The notes below the pieces were generated by a model. The model did no database searches. It saw nothing but the letters and a program-made list of their open reading frames with translations, and was not told the origin of the DNA. Positions 19,201-25,683 of a DNA stretch of 46,966 bases are shown here, piece by piece (the stretch's first letter is position 1; each line of letters opens with the position of its first letter). A program made the translations under genes and the position numbers. This stretch comes from Bacteroidales bacterium (lineage in GTDB: Bacteria; Bacteroidota; Bacteroidia; Bacteroidales; Muribaculaceae). The stretch covers positions 1 through 46,966 of the forward strand of contig JAAVFS010000005.1 in NCBI GenBank assembly GCA_014800605.1, read 5' to 3'.

Positions 19201-19393
19201 CCGGCTCCTGAGATCCATCGGCATTCATCGTCGGGTTAGCTGAGCCTACACCGTAGTTGATCTCCACGGATGGCGGGAGGCCGTCGACATTGGATGTCAC
19301 GGCGGTAAACTTCTTTGTAATAGCTTGTGCCCCAACAATTGACATCGCGGCGACAGCTGTCAGAAGCCACCTTGAAAAGATTGGTTTTTTCAT
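13217..19393 (-). CDS. Giant secreted multidomain protein with endonuclease/exonuclease/phosphatase domain
   Basis: 2058 residues, with a signal peptide at about 1-25. Residues about 28-350 form a DNase I/sphingomyelinase-like EEP domain, with conserved stretches TSNVDGLP, ITHMEAG, GDTNCR (near 239) and DHYPVVGTF (near 336). A beta-trefoil-like part (about 370-495) follows, then a beta-sandwich module (505-680). Three similar NxSFE...GW...WYKxDxFRLT modules begin near 753, 998 and 1255. Three modules starting W-M-E...GTIILPF begin near 1423, 1626 and 1838. The tail (about 2000-2058) resembles Bacteroidetes C-terminal sorting domains (VFNLQG...LAPGVYILR). The substrate could be DNA, a phospholipid or another phosphodiester. 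Secretion by a type IX-like system is inference. Stretches at about 15180-15650 and 17400-17700 have less GC-biased codons than the rest. Confidence 0.85.
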   Translation of the reverse strand: MKKPIFSRWLLTAVAAMSIVGAQAITKKFTAVTSNVDGLPPSVEINYGVGSANPTMNADGSQEPGATRMGELIGENLWDIVALSEDFNYHDYIMNGVNTYYNASKHRGKIEQNNLDGSLIGYLSQSVRMNTDGLCLLTRKKYSVTPQPGNEGDGTKTNSAGSNWTLWNDHYGYTDNEADGLIRKGFRFYQVTLDEGLVVDVYITHMEAGSTEGDNAARAKQLTQFAEFIKAHKGTNPIIILGDTNCRYTRDPIEEDFINAINADPDLEIKDPWVEIMREGVYPEPNSPSIMVSQYGEQKGEVVDKIFYINNAKSDSKLTCEGYLHDDSFTYADGSQIADHYPVVGTFVITNDKVEGSTSEIEIPEAPVKGSVVSGKTYFLRNLGSGKFLRAGGAWTTQAVMGDYPSKVFPTNKGGDKWTLKTTHDNKWIRYDGGNYFMDQAENQWTLTQVKDNVYNLTDADGNAVGFNGDVVAAVAANPTDPNQQWEFLTEEDLLHELYFASSSNPKDVTFLLKAPDFGFADQEAWTNSKGNNAKHGKERPNGVEHVSFWKAYNDKGTINASGRNWNLSQTISGLPAGTYKVTYQLLTYSLPEGGNHSFTINDAKAPWTNVDSDPGNATVAQNLAAGQYAHEFTVAVADNGTYANKIEIKVEKTATKSATGAYYDNFNIKCLGLDGIPDLEMYDRVKAAIDDAKNKAAEAGLSNYRNNQVETLWAEQGIAGDGWSEIKKTYKNLAEATLQVKDIPADYTYALINPSFELYPDYKDSRYNIAGGYPFGWNYPTAYAFDSGVWPASDTNKATSNPDGEYIFNTWPEGNAVYQEVALTPGIYKLTAKVTGDPGNRISLFAGDKTSSVVATDKNILTEITLNFPVTDAKPFQLGVAGAKNGAFAMEGGDWYKADDFHLTRVSGVETIKGMEMLQLAINQATDRAKALNGYSSEFATEMAKYQAMIDNYTLEGDGKKEFEEVYDALRAIIYALPTTDASGKAKEVDYTYAIANNSFEWGNTYGWNLKSTAGDTDAMPNSNDTYKMSGVDGNYMFNTWNDGGTQGGRGTIISQKINNLPAGHYRLDAVFANDKNSYVYLEVQGQEGVASQKEQFQLADDKDKGATKSLQFDVAEGTPSITILAGGCNNDGSWDDFGGAWYKVDNFRLTRMGDAKICFFYKRLRDAIDEANSVASELPEKYASQWDSSDYQDLIDKHLADGHNPDAGETSEKYDPLNGGSGIAEITELFDRLRTLIFSQVETGADMSGAITNNSFELGDLTGWQTYMIPTADAQVTPGHNNGVYTTEGTDGTYLYNAWTGDTATPIWQTIPNVPSGRYTLTVKIASDAGNSFFLGANAKHSELITIPESNVEGVEAKAIFHDYSFTFEVPVEAESKDVKIGVYPTYATSTSAIEEKHFAADAVGPWYKIDHFRLTLESRYMEIDWEMESDTHGTIMLPFPVDKETLDEMQLEAYTIKMAQESSIVTPADEDINTYRLLTWDGPHNGLIANVPYVLKNVAIQDQTEAAAVAAKVRAKAGELEEETPASRVYTFTGYTQLTSEDIISPEGNLLTGTLVEVPAEQLQHHFTQVDDNVGFVLHENADDNNVGHETVPAYHAYIELPAKDLIENGQIVTGFYFYEPTQYLDWEMETDNYGTLILPFDAPLPDGLKAYRLFDADSETLKSVILGDTEGDTYQLINLTEVTETMEVTDEDGNTVEKTKLTANTPYLIERTAAAKSSKKRASAINDGEQTEGYYQFTGIPTNEDASYKLEGLMTGVIVSRDDDMGYDENGQNTLNSLDKGDRVLTGDAETGYWFEAVTDRTPLPRYHAYIDSETSKDALATHLYLEEPDYTVEWTMEGGDYGTIILPFDAEIPSGFEAYTVSGVEGEAKTASSYNGTYQVLTKTEANTLEANKPYLMVVASADDQTILSAKAPVEINGDIRTFTGKRTTDEMPIDNGALSGNYSASTPEEGDYVLTSDSHGFAKATDAINVEGLHAYIKKDAIAGATADYLVLADDDVLTGIDEIMAGDVNVDVFNLQGVQLKTNVAAPEALNELAPGVYILRAGETTVKVLK

Positions 19394-19517
19394 AAAAAAG
19401 TGAGTATTGGTATTGGTATTTTGATTTGTGTAAGAAGCATGGTAGGCGCTTAGCCTGTGAGGAGAGGTGTTAGGTAGTTGATTCAGGTATTAGCGTGCTA
19501 TATGTTGTTTGAGACGG

Positions 19518-19550
19518 CAAATATACATTATTTATATAATAAAAAACAAA
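19518..19550 (-). promoter_or_regulatory. Promoter of the giant secreted protein gene
   Basis: Minus-strand -7 TATATTTG (plus 19518-19525) and -33 TTTG (plus 19547-19550) with a 21-base spacer, slightly longer than the usual 19-20. Confidence 0.55.
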
Positions 19551-19634
19551 AATGTTGAAAAAAAATTCTTATGCTCTGGTTTCTCTCAAATAGTGAATGT
19601 CAGTGAAGCGGTGGAAAAATTTTTGAGCTAAAAT

Positions 19635-19665
19635 TTTGTCAGATAAGGAATAATCAGTAAATTTG
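19635..19665 (+). promoter_or_regulatory. Promoter of rpmE
   Basis: TTTG (19635-19638), 19 bases, TAAATTTG (19658-19665). This is an ideal match for a ribosomal protein gene. Confidence 0.75.
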
Positions 19666-19740
19666 CACGCCATTACGAAAGAAGCGTCTTACCAACGCCT
19701 CATTCAACTTACTGAGTAACAATAATAAAGACTAAATAAA

Positions 19741-19995
19741 ATGAAAAAAGACATCCATCCTTCCAATTACCGCGAAGTAGTTTTCAAAGATATGTCTAAT
19801 GATGAAATCTTCATCACACGCTCAACAGTAGCTACAAAAGAGACTATCGAAATCGACGGTGTAACGTATCCCCTGGTAAAGCTCGAAATCACCAGCGCAT
19901 CTCACCCCTTCTTCACCGGTAAGCAGAAGCTTGTGGACACCGCAGGTCGCGTCGACAAGTTCATGAGCCGCTTCGGCAACTTGAAAAAGAAGTAA
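19741..19995 (+). CDS. rpmE: Ribosomal protein bL31, type B
   Basis: An 84-residue large-subunit protein. The start [17 protein letters not shown] and the [12 protein letters not shown] segment (about residues 53-64) are diagnostic for bL31. No cysteines are present, so this is the zinc-free type B form, which in many bacteria replaces the zinc form during zinc limitation. No zinc-type copy is in this window. It is transcribed alone from its own promoter and ends at a terminator. Confidence 0.96.
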   Translation: MKKDIHPSNYREVVFKDMSNDEIFITRSTVATKETIEIDGVTYPLVKLEITSASHPFFTGKQKLVDTAGRVDKFMSRFGNLKKK

Positions 19996-20034
19996 TCAGA
20001 CTTGTCACTTATTGCCTGACGGCAAAAAAAATAT

Positions 20035-20084
20035 AGCCACGCGCTAACGCCCTCTGAGGAGAGTCGGTAGCGGGTGGCTTTTCT
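20035..20084 (+). terminator. Terminator of rpmE
   Basis: AGCCAC (20035-20040) pairs with GTGGCT (20074-20079), with inner CGCTA/TAGCG pairing, then TTTTCTTTT. Confidence 0.7.
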
Positions 20085-20150
20085 TTTGGCCAGATGTGAG
20101 AGAGTTTGGATGGAGAGCTGCGATGTGCGGTTCTTGGAGTGTCGCGCTGC

Positions 20151-20702
20151 TCACCCCATCGGCTCGCGGCGGAACTCGATGTCGTCGATGATCATGGTGG
20201 CAGCCAAGAGGGTCAGAGGGTCGCGGCGCTCGGCTTCGCTACGGGCTACTGACTCTACAATATCCATCTCGCGAGGCAGGATGTTGGCGCTCAGGCGGAG
20301 AGCTGCATAGCGGTCGAGCGGGCTGTCGGATGCTGCAAGCTCGGTGATGACCGGAGCCGGGTCAGAGAGATGGCGTAGCAGCTTGAGGCAGAGGATGTCG
20401 ATGACCTCGGGGGTAGGGGAGAGGCGGATCCACTCCAGAGCCACTTCCGGCGTGAGGCTGTCGGTCGGATAGAGCATTGGAGCTATGAGCAGACTCTCGC
20501 GGGTGGTCAGATTGTCGCGCAGTTGCAGAGCGAGTTGGGCGTCAGGGCCGAATTCGGAAGCGACCTCGGCAAGCTGAGGCAGGTTGAGGCCAAAGATGAT
20601 GCGATAGTTGGCGCCCGATTTGCGCATGGAGTCGGCGACGGCTCCGTTGCGTAGTGCAAAAAATCGACGCTTAAGTTGTTGTAATTTATTAAAAGATGTC
20701 AT
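20151..20702 (-). CDS. AlkD-like HEAT-repeat protein (DNA alkylation repair family)
   Basis: About 183 residues, mostly helical, with repeated Leu/Ala-rich helix pairs as in HEAT-like alkylpurine glycosylases. The segments NYRIIFGLNLPQLAEVA (near 30-46) and TTRESLLIAPML (near 65-76) resemble Bacteroidales proteins annotated as DNA alkylation repair enzymes. It is shorter than the ~230-residue AlkD proteins, so catalytic activity is uncertain. I use the ATG at 20702. A GTG three codons upstream is possible. It diverges from the PBP1A gene, and the two promoters interlock. Confidence 0.6.
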   Translation of the reverse strand: MTSFNKLQQLKRRFFALRNGAVADSMRKSGANYRIIFGLNLPQLAEVASEFGPDAQLALQLRDNLTTRESLLIAPMLYPTDSLTPEVALEWIRLSPTPEVIDILCLKLLRHLSDPAPVITELAASDSPLDRYAALRLSANILPREMDIVESVARSEAERRDPLTLLAATMIIDDIEFRREPMG

Positions 20703-20723
20703 TTGAGGCACTAAAATATGAGG

Positions 20724-20755
20724 CGAATTTACTGAAAATGCATTAACTTTGCAAA
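20724..20755 (-). promoter_or_regulatory. Promoter of the AlkD-like gene
   Basis: Minus-strand TTTG (plus 20752-20755), 20 bases, TAAATTCG (plus 20724-20731). Its -33 element abuts the -7 element of the opposite promoter in the palindrome TTTGCAAA. Confidence 0.5.
20744..20751 (+). promoter_or_regulatory. -7 box of the PBP1A gene
   Basis: TAACTTTG on the plus strand, about 40 bases before the ATG. No TTTG lies at the expected -33 distance. Confidence 0.5.
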
Positions 20756-20789
20756 TACCGTCATCGGCGGCTAATACCCTTAAGACAGC

Positions 20790-23165
20790 ATGAAAGAAAA
20801 ATCAGAAGAGGTCATCAAGCGCAACAAATACATTATCATAGCCCTGTGGAGCATCTTCGGCATTGGTCTGATGTCCGTGGCAATATTCTTCACACTTATA
20901 TATAAAGGTGCAATCGGCTATATGCCACCGGTCGACGAGCTGCTCAACCCGGTCGATAATTACGCCAGTGTAATCTATTCGTCAGACGGCGAGGAGCTGG
21001 GCCGCTACTTCAGGGGCACGGGCAATCGCGTCTATACCGACTTCCATGAGATATCGCCCAACGTGGTCGATGCGCTGATCTCTACCGAGGATGCTCGCTT
21101 TGAGGATCATTCCGGCATAGACCTCCGCGCATTCTTCCGCGTATTCTTCAAGACCATCCTAATGCGGCAGAAGAATGCTGGTGGCGGATCGACTATCACT
21201 CAGCAGCTTGCCAAGCAGCTATATTCCCCCAACTCTTCCAGCTTCATGGAGCGCGCCTTCAAGAAGCCTGTCGAGTGGATGATAGCCCTGAAGCTTGAGC
21301 GATTCTACTCAAAGGAGGAGATCCTGCAGATGTATCTCAATCAGTTTGACTTCCTGTATAATGCGGTCGGCATCCAGAGTGCTGCTCAGGTCTACTTCAA
21401 TAAGGAGGCCAAGGATCTGAATCTTCAGGAGGCGGCGATGCTCGTAGGCATGGTCAAGAATCCGTCATACTTCAATCCGGTGCGCCAACCTGAGCGCACC
21501 CTTGCCCGCCGCAATACGGTACTCGACCAGATGGTCAAGGCCGGGCGCTTGTCGAGGGAGGTTGCCGACTCCGTCAAGCAGCTCCCGCTCGAGCTTGACT
21601 TCCATCGCGTGGACCATAAGGAGGGCATGGCGCCCTACTTCCGCGAGGAGCTCCGCCGCATGCTGACAGCCCATCGCCCGGATCGTTCCAAGTATATGGC
21701 GTGGGAGGTGCAGAAATATATCGACGACTCGATAGCATGGGAGACTAACCCGCTCTTCGGCTGGATCGACAAGAATCCCAAGCCCGACGGCTCCCGCTAT
21801 GACATATATAGCGACGGACTCCGCATCTATACCACTCTCGACTCACGCATGCAGCGCTACGCCGAGGAGGCTGTCGACGAGCACATGCGCGACCTTCAGC
21901 AGAAGTTCTTCAAGGAGAAGAAAGGGGTGGCCGGCGCTCCTTACACCACAAACCGCACAGAGCTGACTCAGCATCAGCTCGACGGACTGATCAAGACTGC
22001 GATCCGCCAGTCTGACCGCTATCGCGAGCTCAAAAACAGCGGAGCCACCGAAGCTCAGATCAACGAGTCGTTCACGACCCCGATCGCCATGGAGGTGTTC
22101 TCCTACGACGGTCCGATCGACACGATCATGTCGCCCCGCGACTCTATACTATATAATAAGCACTTCCTGCGCACCGGCTTCATGTCGATGGACCCCAAGA
22201 CCGGACATGTCAAAGCCTACGTAGGAGGTCCGGACTTCACCCGCTTCCAGTATGACATGGTTTCGACCGGCCGCCGCCAGATCGGATCGACCGTCAAGCC
22301 GTTCCTCTACACGCTCGCAATGGAGGAGGGATTCACCCCATGCGACGAAATGCTCAATGAGCAGCCTGTTATCATTGATGAGGTAGGGCGCCCATGGGCT
22401 CCCCGCAACTCGGGCTCTGCGCGCGTCGGCGAAATGGTGACCCTCAGATGGGCCCTCACTAACTCCAACAACTGGATTTCGGCCCGCGTCATGAGTCAGC
22501 TCTCGCCCACATCACTTGTCCGCACCATGCACAATTTCGGTATTACCAATCATCTCGATCCCGTGATGGCTCTCTGTCTGGGTCCCTGCGACGTGTCGGT
22601 CAAGGAGATGGTCGGAGCATACACGGCGTTCGCCAATCAGGGTATGCGCACAGACCCGCTCTTTGTCACAGCTATCGCTGACAATAATGGAAACATCATC
22701 AGCGAGTTTACGCCCAACCATACAGAGGTAATCTCCGAAAACGCCTACTGGAAGATACTCTCCATACTGCTGAATGTGGTCGACGAGGGTACGGGTAACC
22801 GACTCCGCCGCGCCCCATACAATATCACCGCGCAGATGGGAGGCAAAACCGGTACGACCAACTCCAACTCAGACGGCTGGTTTATGGCCTTTACCCCCGA
22901 ACTTGTGTCAGGCACATGGGTAGGCGGCGAGGAGCGCTATATCCACTTCAACTCGATGGCCAACGGTCAGGGCGCTGCTATGGCTCTCCCGGTCTACGGC
23001 AAGTATATCCGCAAGGTCTACGACGATAAGACATTGCCCTACTCGCAGTCGGCCCGATTTGTGTTTCCCGACGTGGATCTCTGCGCCAAGAGTTCCTACG
23101 GAGTCTATACCGGCGGAGGCGGTGAGGGGGCTGCCGAGGAAAGTATCGAGGGCGTATTTGACTGA
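20790..23165 (+). CDS. mrcA: Penicillin-binding protein 1A (bifunctional class A PBP)
   Basis: Makes and cross-links peptidoglycan in the periplasm. 791 residues: cytoplasmic start, membrane helix about 14-38, then a GT51 glycosyltransferase domain with the catalytic Glu in STEDARFEDHSGID (about 97-110) and GGSTITQQLAKQLY (about 131-144). The transpeptidase domain carries SxxK in GSTVKPF (near 499-505), the SNN motif near 556 and KTGT near 687. All catalytic motifs are intact. The tail ends in a Gly/Glu-rich stretch. It is transcribed divergently from the AlkD-like gene. Confidence 0.95.
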   Translation: MKEKSEEVIKRNKYIIIALWSIFGIGLMSVAIFFTLIYKGAIGYMPPVDELLNPVDNYASVIYSSDGEELGRYFRGTGNRVYTDFHEISPNVVDALISTEDARFEDHSGIDLRAFFRVFFKTILMRQKNAGGGSTITQQLAKQLYSPNSSSFMERAFKKPVEWMIALKLERFYSKEEILQMYLNQFDFLYNAVGIQSAAQVYFNKEAKDLNLQEAAMLVGMVKNPSYFNPVRQPERTLARRNTVLDQMVKAGRLSREVADSVKQLPLELDFHRVDHKEGMAPYFREELRRMLTAHRPDRSKYMAWEVQKYIDDSIAWETNPLFGWIDKNPKPDGSRYDIYSDGLRIYTTLDSRMQRYAEEAVDEHMRDLQQKFFKEKKGVAGAPYTTNRTELTQHQLDGLIKTAIRQSDRYRELKNSGATEAQINESFTTPIAMEVFSYDGPIDTIMSPRDSILYNKHFLRTGFMSMDPKTGHVKAYVGGPDFTRFQYDMVSTGRRQIGSTVKPFLYTLAMEEGFTPCDEMLNEQPVIIDEVGRPWAPRNSGSARVGEMVTLRWALTNSNNWISARVMSQLSPTSLVRTMHNFGITNHLDPVMALCLGPCDVSVKEMVGAYTAFANQGMRTDPLFVTAIADNNGNIISEFTPNHTEVISENAYWKILSILLNVVDEGTGNRLRRAPYNITAQMGGKTGTTNSNSDGWFMAFTPELVSGTWVGGEERYIHFNSMANGQGAAMALPVYGKYIRKVYDDKTLPYSQSARFVFPDVDLCAKSSYGVYTGGGGEGAAEESIEGVFD

Positions 23166-23220
23166 TCTGTAGTTGCTTTGCCGGTGTTGATGCCGGTAAG
23201 GTGAACAATGCGGATAGGAG

Positions 23221-23271
23221 GTGTGTTTTATGTGTAAAGAAATTAATTCACACAAGAAACATAAAACACAC
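23221..23271 (+). promoter_or_regulatory. Long inverted repeat in the ompA-like leader
   Basis: GTGTGTTTTATGT (23221-23233) and ACATAAAACACAC (23259-23271) are perfect 13-bp inverted arms with a 25-base spacer. The repeat ends four bases before the ATG. As RNA it would form a hairpin right at the translation start. As DNA it could be an operator. Confidence 0.65.
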
Positions 23272-23275
23272 TATT

Positions 23276-24484
23276 ATGAAAAAACACTTAATCCTACCCG
23301 TAGCGGCTATTAGTGCTTTCTTTGCAGCTAACAGTGCTAAAGCTCAGGAAGTTGTAGTCGTAGATGACGTCACTGTAAGTGAAGTCGTTCCGTGCAAGAC
23401 ACATAATTACACCGATAAGCATGACAATTGGTTCCTCCAGATTGGTGCAGGTATCAATTCTCCCTTTATGGAAAACGACATGGCTGGATTAAGTGGCGCT
23501 AACCACGAGCTGACAGCCGCTTACAACCTCGGATTCGGCCGTTGGTTCTCACCCTACTTGGCGTGGCGACTCGATCTCCAGTATTCACAGATGAAGTGGA
23601 AAAACTATGGATTGAACAAGGCCCGCTATGCCAATGCCAACTTCGATATTATGTGGGATATGTTCAACACTTTCCACGGTGTTAATCCCGATCGCGTATT
23701 CAGCCTCGTGCCCTTCGCAGGTATCGGCGGCACATTCGCGTGGGACTTTGACGCAAAAGGTACCAACAACTATAATCATGGCGAGCTCAAGCATAACTCA
23801 TGGACACTCCCTGTGTCAGCAGGTCTTCAGCTTCGCTTCCGCGTCTGCCGCTATGCCGACATCTTCCTTGAAGGTCGTGCATCATTCTATGGCGACAACT
23901 TCAACCTCTGCACCAGCGGCCGTCCTATCGACATCAATGTATCAGCCCTCGCAGGTGTAAACATCAACTTTGGTGGTCGCAACTTCAAGACCTACAATGC
24001 TTGCAACGACCTCGCTTACGTAAGCAACCTTAACCAGCAGATCAACGATCTCCGTGGTGAGCTCGCTACTACAGCTGCCGCTCTCGCAGTCGCTGAGTCA
24101 CAGCTTCCCTGTCCCGAAGTGGCTAACGTAACCCAGACTACTGTCATCGAGACAGCGCCCGTGCTGGCCAGCGTACGCTTCAACATCAATTCAGATGTCA
24201 TCACTTCAGAGGAGATGGTCAATGTGCTCAACGTAGCCGAATACCTTAAGGCTAACCCCGAAATCAACCTTCTCATCCAGGGTTATGCCGACAAAGATAC
24301 CGGCACTGAAACCTACAACAAGGAGCTCTCACTCCGACGCGCTCAGGCAGTCTATGACGCACTCACCAAGACCTATGGTGTAGATGGCAAGCGTCTCGCT
24401 GTCGAAGGTGAAGGTAGCTCAGTTCAGCCCTACTCAACCAACAACTGGAACCGTATCGTGATCTTCACACCTGTTGCAGAATAA
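23276..24484 (+). CDS. OmpA-family outer-membrane protein
   Basis: 402 residues from the ATG at 23276. That start gives a proper signal peptide (MKKHLILPVAAISAFFAANS, cleavage after KAQ). The open frame extends upstream but has no signal there. Residues about 40-240 form a beta-barrel-like N-terminal domain. A coiled stretch near 243-275 (NLNQQINDLRGELATTAAAL) follows, then the peptidoglycan-binding OmpA C domain (about 285-402) with INLLIQGYADKDTG and LSLRRAQAVYDAL. It anchors the outer membrane to the cell wall and is probably abundant: codon bias is strong, and the gene has a long terminator. Mature N-terminal residues include a Val/Asp-rich segment. Confidence 0.92.
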   Translation: MKKHLILPVAAISAFFAANSAKAQEVVVVDDVTVSEVVPCKTHNYTDKHDNWFLQIGAGINSPFMENDMAGLSGANHELTAAYNLGFGRWFSPYLAWRLDLQYSQMKWKNYGLNKARYANANFDIMWDMFNTFHGVNPDRVFSLVPFAGIGGTFAWDFDAKGTNNYNHGELKHNSWTLPVSAGLQLRFRVCRYADIFLEGRASFYGDNFNLCTSGRPIDINVSALAGVNINFGGRNFKTYNACNDLAYVSNLNQQINDLRGELATTAAALAVAESQLPCPEVANVTQTTVIETAPVLASVRFNINSDVITSEEMVNVLNVAEYLKANPEINLLIQGYADKDTGTETYNKELSLRRAQAVYDALTKTYGVDGKRLAVEGEGSSVQPYSTNNWNRIVIFTPVAE

Positions 24485-24511
24485 CGTATAACAGATAATA
24501 CTGAAAATTGG

Positions 24512-24549
24512 AACGTCCCGTTCGGCCTCGGCCGGACGGGATGTTTTTT
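24512..24549 (+). terminator. Terminator of the ompA-like gene
   Basis: A stem of up to 16 bp with two G-U pairs (24512-24527 with 24530-24545), followed by six T. Confidence 0.88.
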
Positions 24550-24592
24550 GAAAGTGGACGCAAAAAAAATGATGATATTTCTTTGAAAGATA

Positions 24593-24624
24593 TTTGCTCA
24601 GAGACGAAAAATGTCGTAACTTTG
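24593..24624 (+). promoter_or_regulatory. Promoter of rplS
   Basis: TTTG (24593-24596), 20 bases, TAACTTTG (24617-24624). Confidence 0.75.
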
Positions 24625-24705
24625 CGCTCGGTTTCGTAATCTCTGGCGGGACAAGCAGCCCGTGAATATTGCGAGTAATGTTAACAGAATTAATTAACTA
24701 AGAAA

Positions 24706-25059
24706 ATGGATTTAATTAAAGTTGCCGAAGAGGCTTTCGCTACCGGCAAGCAGCATCCCGAATTTGCCCCGGGCGATACAATCACAGTAGCTTATCGCAT
24801 CAAAGAGGGTAACAAAGAGCGTATCCAGCAGTATCGCGGTGTAGTAATCCGCATTTCAGGCGAAGGTAACAAAAAGCGCTTCACCGTTCGCAAGATGAGC
24901 GATAACATCGGTGTTGAGCGTATCTTCCCCATCGAGTCTCCCTTCATCGACTCTATCACAGTCAACAAGTATGGTAAAGTACGCCGTGCTAAACTTTACT
25001 ACCTCCGCAACCTCACAGGTAAGAAGGCTCGCATCAAAGAGCGTCGCGTAGTAAAATAA
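24706..25059 (+). CDS. rplS: Ribosomal protein bL19
   Basis: A 117-residue protein of the 50S subunit at the interface with 30S. The motifs [26 protein letters not shown] and the signature region [13 protein letters not shown] are characteristic, and the [22 protein letters not shown] tail is intact. It is monocistronic, with its own promoter about 75 bases upstream and a terminator downstream. Confidence 0.97.
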   Translation: MDLIKVAEEAFATGKQHPEFAPGDTITVAYRIKEGNKERIQQYRGVVIRISGEGNKKRFTVRKMSDNIGVERIFPIESPFIDSITVNKYGKVRRAKLYYLRNLTGKKARIKERRVVK

Positions 25060-25087
25060 GCGTTGATTCACCCACACTTATAAGATA

Positions 25088-25127
25088 GTCCTCGGGATCT
25101 CCACAGATCTCGGGGCTTCTTATTTTT
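25088..25127 (+). terminator. Terminator of rplS
   Basis: An 11-bp stem with G-U pairs (25090-25100 with 25105-25115), a 4-base loop CCAC, then CTTCTTATTTTT. Confidence 0.78.
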
Positions 25128-25167
25128 AGCCATGTCGAAATGGGCGAGGGCTTGTCGCTCCGGAGGG

Positions 25168-25611
25168 TCAGGGGTAGGAGGGGAGCTCCGGCAGGAAGGT
25201 GGCGCGTCCGGTGGTGGCGTCGATGGCGCAGCAGTAGGTGGTCAGTCCGTTGCTGACAGTCAGATACTTGGCGCCAAGAGTCAGATTGTAGCGCAGAATC
25301 TGAGCGAATACCCGCTCGTCGAGATGAATCTCAGGAGCCTTGTATTCCACTATCATCCAGGGATTACCGGCGGAGTCGGCTACCACGGTGTCACACCGGC
25401 GCGAAGTCCCGTTGAGCTGCAGCGACACCTCGTTGCCCATCAGTCCGGCAGGGTAGCCGCGGAAGGCTATCAGATAATAGACGAAATGCTGTCGGACCCA
25501 CTCCTCCGGAGTCAGCGCGACAAAGCGCTTCCGCAGCGGATCGAGCACGCGGCGATGACCGTCGACCTCGCGGATCGTAAGAGGGGCTGCCGGAAGGTTG
25601 AGTTTCTGCAT
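25168..25611 (-). CDS. HsdR N-terminal-like nuclease-fold protein
   Basis: A 147-residue protein of the type I restriction enzyme R N-terminal family (HSDR_N_2), common as a single-domain protein in Bacteroidales. The PD-(D/E)xK-like core is visible as Asp in RRCDTVVAD (near 73) and ExK in MIVEYKAPEI (near 86-95). No helicase or other restriction subunit is nearby, so it is not a restriction system. Its cellular role is unknown. It is transcribed divergently from holA, with 72 bases between the starts. It converges on the rplS terminator. A plus-strand open frame covers the same bases but is a shadow. Confidence 0.82.
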   Translation of the reverse strand: MQKLNLPAAPLTIREVDGHRRVLDPLRKRFVALTPEEWVRQHFVYYLIAFRGYPAGLMGNEVSLQLNGTSRRCDTVVADSAGNPWMIVEYKAPEIHLDERVFAQILRYNLTLGAKYLTVSNGLTTYCCAIDATTGRATFLPELPSYP

Positions 25612-25683
25612 TTCTTTTGTAGTTCAGTTGAGGATATAATGGAAATAATGTGTAAATTTACAAAAATTTTCCGACACACCTAC

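Larger units (their letters stand above)
19394..19740. other. Divergent intergenic region, 347 bases
   Basis: No gene was found. The region holds one promoter in each direction (19518-19550 minus, 19635-19665 plus). It also holds a minus-strand leader of about 115 bases whose last part, next to the start codon, reads as three TATTGG-like words on the plus strand, and an AT-rich block at 19525-19570. Confidence 0.7.

Noticed and set aside
20012..20030. Extra terminator, TTGCC-TGAC-GGCAA followed by A run, after rpmE
   Set aside because: The run after the hairpin is A on the plus strand, and the T run on the minus strand precedes the hairpin, so it fits neither direction.
23201..23275. Upstream start for the ompA-like gene
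   Set aside because: It would put 25 non-signal residues before a perfect signal peptide, and it covers the leader inverted repeat.
25168..25611. Restriction-modification system
   Set aside because: Only an HsdR N-terminal-like domain is present; no helicase, methylase or specificity subunit is nearby.
25132..25683. Plus-strand open frame that would extend holA by 184 residues upstream
   Set aside because: It lies antisense to the HsdR-N gene and has no homology-like sequence. The holA start at 25684 gives the normal family N-terminus.
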